From contig NMRB01000004.1 in NCBI GenBank assembly GCA_002633025.1, forward strand, positions 429,722 to 493,721: DNA of 64,000 bases, given 5' to 3'. Numbering within the stretch: position 1 is the first letter of the stretch; the number at the start of each line of letters is the position of its first letter. The stretch comes from Notospermus geniculatus (taxonomy: Eukaryota; Nemertea; Pilidiophora; Heteronemertea; Lineidae). The notes under the pieces were generated by a model that was not told the DNA's origin, did no database searches, and saw only the letters and a list, made by a program, of their open reading frames with translations. Made by a program: the position numbers and the translations under genes. Positions 58,441 to 64,000 of the stretch are shown here, one piece after another.

Positions 58441-59490
58441 TCAGGATACGTCACCGACAAGGCGGGTCTTTATTTACAGTCAGCATCCAATAACGGACTT
58501 TTCAGTAAAATGTCGATGAAAATGATTTAAGTGTGGTGCTTGGAAATTTCCTTCGCATCTGAATTTAGAAAATGGTGTATTGTTTATTAGATCTGAATTG
58601 CTTCGGTATCCGTAACATCCACAAGGTGAAGCGCTATAGTGCAAAGTTTTTGTATGCTTCCAACTACACTGATGCTTCGATATAATATAAATGTTGGCGG
58701 GGCTAGAGCCCAACATTAAGCCAAGTCTCCGTGACCTACAACTGCGATTTTGATGCATGCACAATACATGTAAATGTGCATGTAAATTACTGCACACACC
58801 GCGCCGCTTCACTGCAGGTAATCGTAAAAAAATGTGTTGTTTTAGGCTACCTACGCGCTTTTCAGACGAAATAAAGCTCGTCTTTGATAACTTCTATCAA
58901 CAGAGAGGATAAGGGATGGTTTCAGAGCGTGTAATTTACTTTGAGTTGTATCAAACAACATAATACTTCACTGACAGTGCAGAAAACTTCCTAAGAAGTT
59001 GCAAAATAAAGTTACGAAGTTGCAAAAGTGCATACAACGATAGAGTTGAGTGAATCCTTACTTTTATGCACAAAGACAGGAAAAGTTTGAATTTCGGTTT
59101 GTAGTTATCAAATAGCTCGTTTGTTGTACCTTAATACTGTAAGGCACTTTCTTGGTGGTAAAACGTCTACCGCATTTTTTACGCTAGGGTGTTCAGATTG
59201 CCGCGAAATGCTCAAAGCCTCCACACAGTTTGAAAAAAAGTATCAAACCTTATCCATGCACTTTTTAAAAAAGGTCCTCAAACAGGAGAACAATAGCCCT
59301 GAGGAACTCCTTTACGTTGAGGAGCATTCTATATTACGGGCCTAAAGCAAGGTTCATTGGCACACGGAATTGGTCCGGTTCAGGTCCGTAAAAAATATAT
59401 CAAATGGACTTTAGCGTTGTCGTGTCCGGAAAACTTGGGGCAAACGGACTGGAAACGGATCGGATCCGTGCGCCAATGAAACTTGCTTTA
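58441..59490 (+). repeat. Local tandem duplication, copy A (1.05 kb)
   Basis: From TCAGGATACGTCACCGACAA to the palindromic MITE at 59343-59490. Repeated at 59974-61023, offset 1,533 bp, with scattered substitutions and small indels. A 74-codon frame at 59121-59345 is disrupted by a one-base difference in copy B, so it is unlikely to be coding. Confidence 0.92.
59343..59490. mobile_element. TAAAGCAAGGTTCATTGGC palindromic MITE, copy A
   Basis: TAAAGCAAGGTTCATTGGC and GCCAATGAAACTTGCTTTA are inverted ends, and TCCGGTTCAGGTCCGT / ACGGATCGGATCCGTG pair inside. 148 bp. Copy B at 60877-61023. The MITE forms the right edge of each duplicated unit. Confidence 0.85.
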
Positions 59491-59973
59491 GTGTCATAAG
59501 TCTCCGGAAATCTAATGGTATTATCACCGTCCAGTAAATCTGCATTTCCGGAAACTTTGCTTCAGGCACTTTTCTGTAAATCTACTACATGTATAGGGGC
59601 CTAATATTTTTTTAACAGAAGCAATACCGTCAGACCTCGATCAACGCGAGGGGAAGGTGAAACGGCCGAACACTCCATATTCACTCTTACACGATCGATT
59701 TTTTTCTGTTTCCAACAGGGTAGAAAAAGTTATGAAAATGTCGCATTAATCTACCTTCCTGTCAATTCCTTTTACCTCTTACGTTTATTAGAGTGTAGAG
59801 TAAAACGTGAGTGAGTTTGTAAAACCAACTTATGCGCCGTGCATGGATGCACCAATGGACGTTTGATTCAATTCAAAGTCAATAGGTATGTATCAAAACT
59901 GAACGTACGAAAACGAAAAATGAACCTATGATTAAGTTGAACATGTAACACTGAATGTGATTGGTCGCCCGCG
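59491..59973. other. Spacer between duplication copies
   Basis: About 480 bp of unique AT-rich sequence between the two 1.05-kb copies. Nothing recognised. Confidence 0.6.
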
Positions 59974-61023
59974 TCAGGATACGTCACCGACAAGGCGGGT
60001 CTTTATTTACAGTCAGCATCCAATAACGGACTTTTCAGTAAAATGTCGATGAAAATGATTTAAGTGCGGTGCTTGGAAATTTCCTTCGCATCTGAATTTA
60101 GAAAATGGTGTATTGTTTATTAGATCTGAATTGCATTCGGTATCCGTAACATCCACAAGGTGAAGCTATAGTGCAAAGTTTTTGTATGCTTCCAACTACA
60201 CTGATGCTTCGATATAATATAAATGTTGGCGGGTTAGAGCCCAACATTAAGCCAAGTCTTCGTGACCTACAGCGATTTTGGTGCATGCACAATACATGTA
60301 AATGTGCACGTTACATGTAAATTACTGCACACATCGTGCCGCTTCACTGCAGGTAATCGTAAAAAATGTGTTGTTTTAGGCCTACCTACGCGCTTTTCAG
60401 ACGAAATAAAGCTCGTCTTTGATAACTTCTATCAACAGAGAGGATAAGGGATGGTTCCAGAGCGTGTAATTTACTTTGAGTTGTATCAAAGAACACAATA
60501 CTTCACTGACAGTGCAGAAAACTTCCTAAGAAGTTGCAAAATAAAGTTACGAAGTTGCAAAAGTGCATACAGCGATAGAGTTGAGTGAATCCTTACTTTT
60601 ATGCACAAAGACAGAAAAAGTTTGAATTTCGGTTTGTAGTTATCAAATAGCTCGTTTGTTGTACCTTAATACTGTAAGGCACTTTCTTGGTGGTAAAACG
60701 TCTACCGCATTTTTTACGTTGGGGTGTTCAGATTGCCGCGAAATGCTCAAAGCCTCCACACAGTTTGAAAAAAGTATCAAACCTTATCCATGCACTTTTT
60801 AAAAAAGGTTCTCAAACAGGAGAACAATAGCCCTGAGGAACTCCTTTACGTTGAGGAGCATTCTATAATACGGGCCTAAAGCAAGGTTCATTGGCACACG
60901 GAATTGGTCCGGTTCAGGTCCGTAAAAAATATATCAAATGGACTTTAGCGTTGTCGTATCCGGAAAACTCGGGGCAAACGGACTGGAAACGGATCGGATC
61001 CGTGCGCCAATGAAACTTGCTTT
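59974..61023 (+). repeat. Local tandem duplication, copy B (1.05 kb)
   Basis: Second copy of 58441-59490, including the terminal MITE (60877-61023). It is followed directly by GGGGCGCTACTGG, unlike copy A, which is followed by GTGTCATAAG. Confidence 0.92.
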
Positions 61024-61772
61024 GGGGCGCTACTGGTGCTGCCACCTTCACGAAGGAATAAAACTAGTTTGCTGGCCACTATTTGTAAACAAACCAGTTT
61101 GTTTACAACTTGGACATCGAGCTCCTTTAACACCTTCGGTGCTGAGCGTTTTTCAGGATTTTTAGCCATTTGCTAAGGTTACACGTCTGTGGTGCCATCT
61201 TTAGGCATCGTTGGCTGGTCATCTGCACCACTTGCCACGTTCAAATTATCAGCAAAGTCACTATCTGAATCACTTCTACCAACCTGTACGCCTTCTTCAT
61301 CGCTATTGTAATCCAAATCACTCAAATCCGATTCAGAACCAGCCAATAATTCCACCGTTTACCCCCCTGAAAACCAAGTTCTCAAGCGAATAGCAACGCG
61401 AGCTGCCATTGTATTCAATCTACAGCATGTACAGGCCTTCTATGGTGCTAAAAATAACTCTGATGTATTGTCCGATCATGGGGAATCCCCTTCTCAACGA
61501 TGTGGTTGCGTACAAGCCTGGGCGCGAAATTTGAAATCAGGACGGTGATTACCGTCTTTTAGCACCCAAGCGTATACGTATGCGCAAGACGGTGATTACC
61601 GTCCTTTAGCACCGAAGGTGTTAAGATGGCCTGTTCCGTACTTACCAGGGCCAAGAATGCTATGGCTTCGGCCCTGACGGAAAAATAAATTGCAATACTA
61701 AAGATCGTGTTGGCGAGGACTCCCTGTATACAGATGTGTGTAAAAATGATATGCACATTTTCCTGATTTCAG
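61024..61772. other. Possible transposon-derived acidic reading frame fragment, weak
   Basis: On the minus strand between about 61210 and 61340 an open stretch encodes Asp/Ser-rich residues (SDLSDLDYNSDEEG), reminiscent of the acidic N-terminus of domesticated or piggyBac-type transposases. No catalytic region follows. GTGATTACCGTC with TTTAGCACC is repeated near 61543-61569 and 61590-61613. This is a weak call and may be chance. Confidence 0.25.
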
Positions 61773-61907
61773 GCCAGAGCGAAGCAGCTGTTCAAAGCTG
61801 GTTACAAAACATTGGCCCAACTCGCCCACGCCGACCCTGAACGCTTGGTGAAAGAGATTGAGCATATGCCTCGGAAGGTTGCCAAGAGCATCATTGCTGC
61901 CGCCAAG
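61773..61907 (+). CDS. HELQ: HELQ (Hel308-type) helicase exon, partial gene
   Basis: A 135-bp exon, acceptor TGATTTCAG|GCC and donor AAG|GTGAGG, encodes 45 residues beginning ARAKQLFKAGYKTLAQLAHA and continuing LVKEIEHMPRKVAKSIIAAAK. This matches the C-terminal helix-hairpin-helix region of HELQ, the superfamily 2 DNA helicase that works in repair of crosslinks and stalled forks. Vertebrate HELQ has RAKQLYSAGYKSL at the corresponding place, also starting at an exon edge. The exon is phase 0 at both ends, so it could be skipped without a frameshift. No other HELQ exon was recognised upstream to the GPCR or downstream to the window edge. It may be part of a gene with very long introns, or a captured exon. 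Confidence 0.75.
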
Positions 61908-61923
61908 GTGAGGGCCTACTGAC

Positions 61924-62322
61924 GATAGGTTGCGCAGCTTTCCGACTCCGACTCCGGCTTCAACTACGAGAATGAATTGCAGTCTGCTGTAGACATCCTT
62001 GATAAAAACGATTTGATAGACGTTTGCAAATCGTAAAATGCCATAACTTCGTGGCAGAATAATTTTGACTTGTAATCGGAAGTGCACGTAAATCCAAATA
62101 TTATAGTCCTGTTTCAAGTCATAACTACTGGGATTACGACTTCAATATTCATTATTTATCCTCACTTTCGATTTATAAGGCCAAATTTTTCTGCCTTCAA
62201 TTTATGGTGTTTGAAGAATTGAAAACTTCTATCAAATCGTTTTTATCAAGGATGTCTATAGCAGACTGCAATTCATTCTCGTAGTTGAAGTCGGAGTCAG
62301 AGTCGGGCCGATGTGCAACCTC
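61924..62322. mobile_element. Long foldback directly after the HELQ exon
   Basis: Left arm from about 61924 (GATAGGTTGCGCAGC) and right arm to about 62322 pair over about 100 bp, for example TGAATTGCAGTCTGCTG with its complement and ACGAGAATGAATTG with CAATTCATTCTCGT. The left arm starts about 16 bp after the donor site of the exon. Confidence 0.85.
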
Positions 62323-62767
62323 TCTGATATCTTGTACATGCACGGCTTTTGCATTCAATGCCACCACTTGCAAATGTTACATCTTTCAAACATGGGTACT
62401 ACTTTCCTCATTGCTGAAGCCAGCAGCATACCAGGCAATATTGCAAGTGATCTGGCCGCTACCGAGCAATATTATGCACTCAAATGTTCTTGGCCAATCA
62501 TGTGCAGAAGATTGCATCATGTGATCTTAGGATGTCACATCGTATCGGATCCTCAATCCTCGTATCGGATCCTAACACCTCGTATCAGACAGCCCTCCTA
62601 GTTTTAGCCAATCAGGGCATAGGCCTATTATAGTTGCTAGGCAACTTGAGAATCTCTCCAGCATTCTTGGCCAATCATGTGATCATAGGATGTCACATCG
62701 TACCGGATCCTCAATCTTCGTATCGGATCCTAAAACCTCGTATCGGTGAGAACATTTGATTGTATAA

Positions 62768-62916
62768 TATAGCAAAGAGTGGATGGCAGGTCGTCCAATA
62801 TGGATTTTTGTTGGATGAAGAAAAGTTATATCGGACTCGGCTTCGCCTCGTCCGATATAACTTTTCTTCAGCCAACAAAAATCCATATTGGACTCCCTAC
62901 CATCCACTATTTGTAT
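62768..62916. mobile_element. Palindromic element with ATATCGGAC core
   Basis: AGAGTGGATGGCAGG..TCCAATATGGATTTTTGTTG pairs with CAACAAAAATCCATATTGGA and CCATCCACT. The centre TTATATCGGAC / GTCCGATATAA is a perfect inverted pair around CGGCTTCGCC. About 149 bp. Confidence 0.85.
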
Positions 62917-63068
62917 AAAATCGGCTGTTGACGCCAGGTGTGTGCTGGACAGCGATGCATGGAATCTTCTCGCCTGCAATGACCGCCCAATATCAAACAA
63001 CACCAAAACCAATATCACCTACATGTAGTCTGCTATGCCTTGCGATAAGATCAGTTGCAATCAAATCA

Positions 63069-63507
63069 CTACTGATCATTCCACATACCCGTGGCGCGAG
63101 GTTTATGGCCAATATCTCCGCAACTGCTGGGTCAAATTTGACATACCATACATCAATTGATTTGTCTTTCTTGTCGGTATCTTTCTGCTATCTTCATTTT
63201 TCACGTAAGGCCGACATAACGGATCCCTTTCTCAAAACCCATTTCATTTCGCCACGGTGTTCAGTGCAGTTTACACGTGCGCGATGCATTGCATCATTTC
63301 AAAATGGCTGCCATTTCGGCCGTAAACACAAACAGTGACTGGTGAAAGAACTTTTTTCTTTCATGTTTTTACGGAAAATGACAGCGATGATGGCTGTAGC
63401 GGCAAAAAAGACAAATCGATTGATGTATGGTATGCCAAATTTGACCCAGCAGTTCCGGAGATATCAGCCATAAACCTCGCGCCACTGGGATGTGGAATGA
63501 ACAGTAG
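63069..63507. mobile_element. Long foldback with about 105-bp arms
   Basis: CTACTGATCATTCCACATAC at the left pairs with the right end GATGTGGAATGAACAGTAG. GGCGCGAGGTTTATGGC pairs with GCCATAAACCTCGCGCC, and GGGTCAAATTTGACATACCA with its complement. The arms enclose about 220 bp of unrelated loop. Confidence 0.85.
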
Positions 63508-63542
63508 CGGTATAGACCGTTCTCAAATTCACATAAACAACA

Positions 63543-63738
63543 AAGATCTGTGCACTTCCACCGAAATCTCAACCAAACCTCGGTCTGAAACTGTATGACG
63601 TGCTGCAGACAACCCCACGACAGTGACATCGAAGACGTTGCGTTAGACTCGACCATAGCTGAATCATTGACTGTGTCACGTCACCCGGTTTCAGATCGAG
63701 GTTATGGCTGAGATTTCGGTGGAAGTGCGCAGATCTGC
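63543..63738. mobile_element. Foldback with AGATCTG ends
   Basis: AGATCTGTGCACTTCCACCG pairs with CGGTGGAAGTGCGCAGATCT at the other end, and CTCGGTCTGAAACTG pairs with GGTTTCAGATCGAG. 196 bp. It is adjacent to the foldback ending at 63507. Confidence 0.82.
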
Positions 63739-64000
63739 GAATTTGAGAATCGTCTATATATTCCTTGGTACACATTCTGAAAATCCTCTTCCTATTCCAT
63801 TTTCAGAATGTATTAACAGTAGCTTCCCTTAATCAGGTTTGGGTGCTTCCATTATTTCACTGCCCTCAACACCTCCTCCTCTAGTTACGTCGACATAACT
63901 TGCCTGTCCGATCAAACAGTCCTCTTGCAGCTCACCTGTACTTAACTCCCTGCGCAGTTGTGAGTCGCGCCCCCTTCGGTTTACTCGCTCTCCACAACGG

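Larger units (their letters stand above)
62323..64000. other. Right end of window, dense foldback cluster
   Basis: Besides the separately listed foldbacks, CATGTGATC..AGGATGTCACATCGTA and the motif CGTATCGGATCCT recur at 62517-62580 and 62669-62745. Sequence at about 62920-62990 (ATCGGCTGTTGACGC, GGAATCTTCTCGCC) is related to that at 18208-18262 and 30263-30311. No gene recognised. Confidence 0.6.

Noticed and set aside
59121-59345. 74-codon frame ending HSILRA
   Set aside because: In the tandem copy at about 60680-60878 a one-base difference breaks the frame; no domain recognised.
61773-61907. POLQ instead of HELQ for the helicase exon
   Set aside because: The RAKQL-x-AGYK and RK-AKSII pattern fits the HELQ C-terminal hairpin region better; POLQ has a different sequence at that place.

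Overview
The window is eukaryotic. Coding sequence is sparse and split by GT-AG introns (plus one GC-AG intron), and most of the DNA is intergenic or intronic and packed with palindromic, terminal-inverted-repeat elements. The recognisable genes are a neurophysin-type neuropeptide precursor, a PAN/apple-domain secreted protein, a membrane-anchored VWA protein, a GPR83-like receptor and one HELQ helicase exon. Together with many ACATGTACATGT tracts and paired sequences that differ by single bases and MITE presence or absence, they suggest a highly heterozygous marine invertebrate deuterostome. A cephalochordate (amphioxus) is my best guess, but the species is an inference.

Layout. 1-8.8 kb has no recognisable gene and carries a nested palindromic MITE and a TTAA-flanked palindromic element. 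8,998-32,694 is a block of two tandem units (8,999-20,420 and 20,421-32,694), each carrying a neurophysin-like gene near its right end. The unit boundaries fall inside the gene's last exon, and a perfect 7-bp direct repeat (TTACAAG) abuts both outer ends. The units differ by several transposable-element insertions, which reveal empty and filled sites. 35.2-38.4 kb holds a secreted PAN/apple-domain gene (+). 41.1-44.1 kb holds a VWA gene with one transmembrane segment (+). 46.65-50.90 kb is a pair of near-identical 2-kb segments separated by a 284-N assembly gap, probably two haplotypes. 52.57-54.13 kb is an uninterrupted GPR83-like GPCR (-). 55.3-56.6 kb and 58.4-61.0 kb are two further local tandem duplications without genes. 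At 61.77-61.91 kb there is one well-formed HELQ exon (+), followed at once by a dense run of long foldback repeats to the window end.

How the parts relate. The neurophysin-like gene is the most unusual item. It has a signal peptide and a canonical 14-cysteine neurophysin domain, but I find neither a vasopressin/oxytocin-type nonapeptide nor an NG-type peptide, and the acidic loop that binds the hormone in vertebrate neurophysins looks shortened. A TATA-like promoter and possible untranslated first exon lie only upstream of copy 1, while a separate 3' end follows only copy 2. The junction gives copy 1 a different C-terminal tail. The PAN, VWA and GPCR genes look intact and unrelated to one another. 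No prokaryotic features, CRISPR arrays or rRNA/tRNA genes were recognised.
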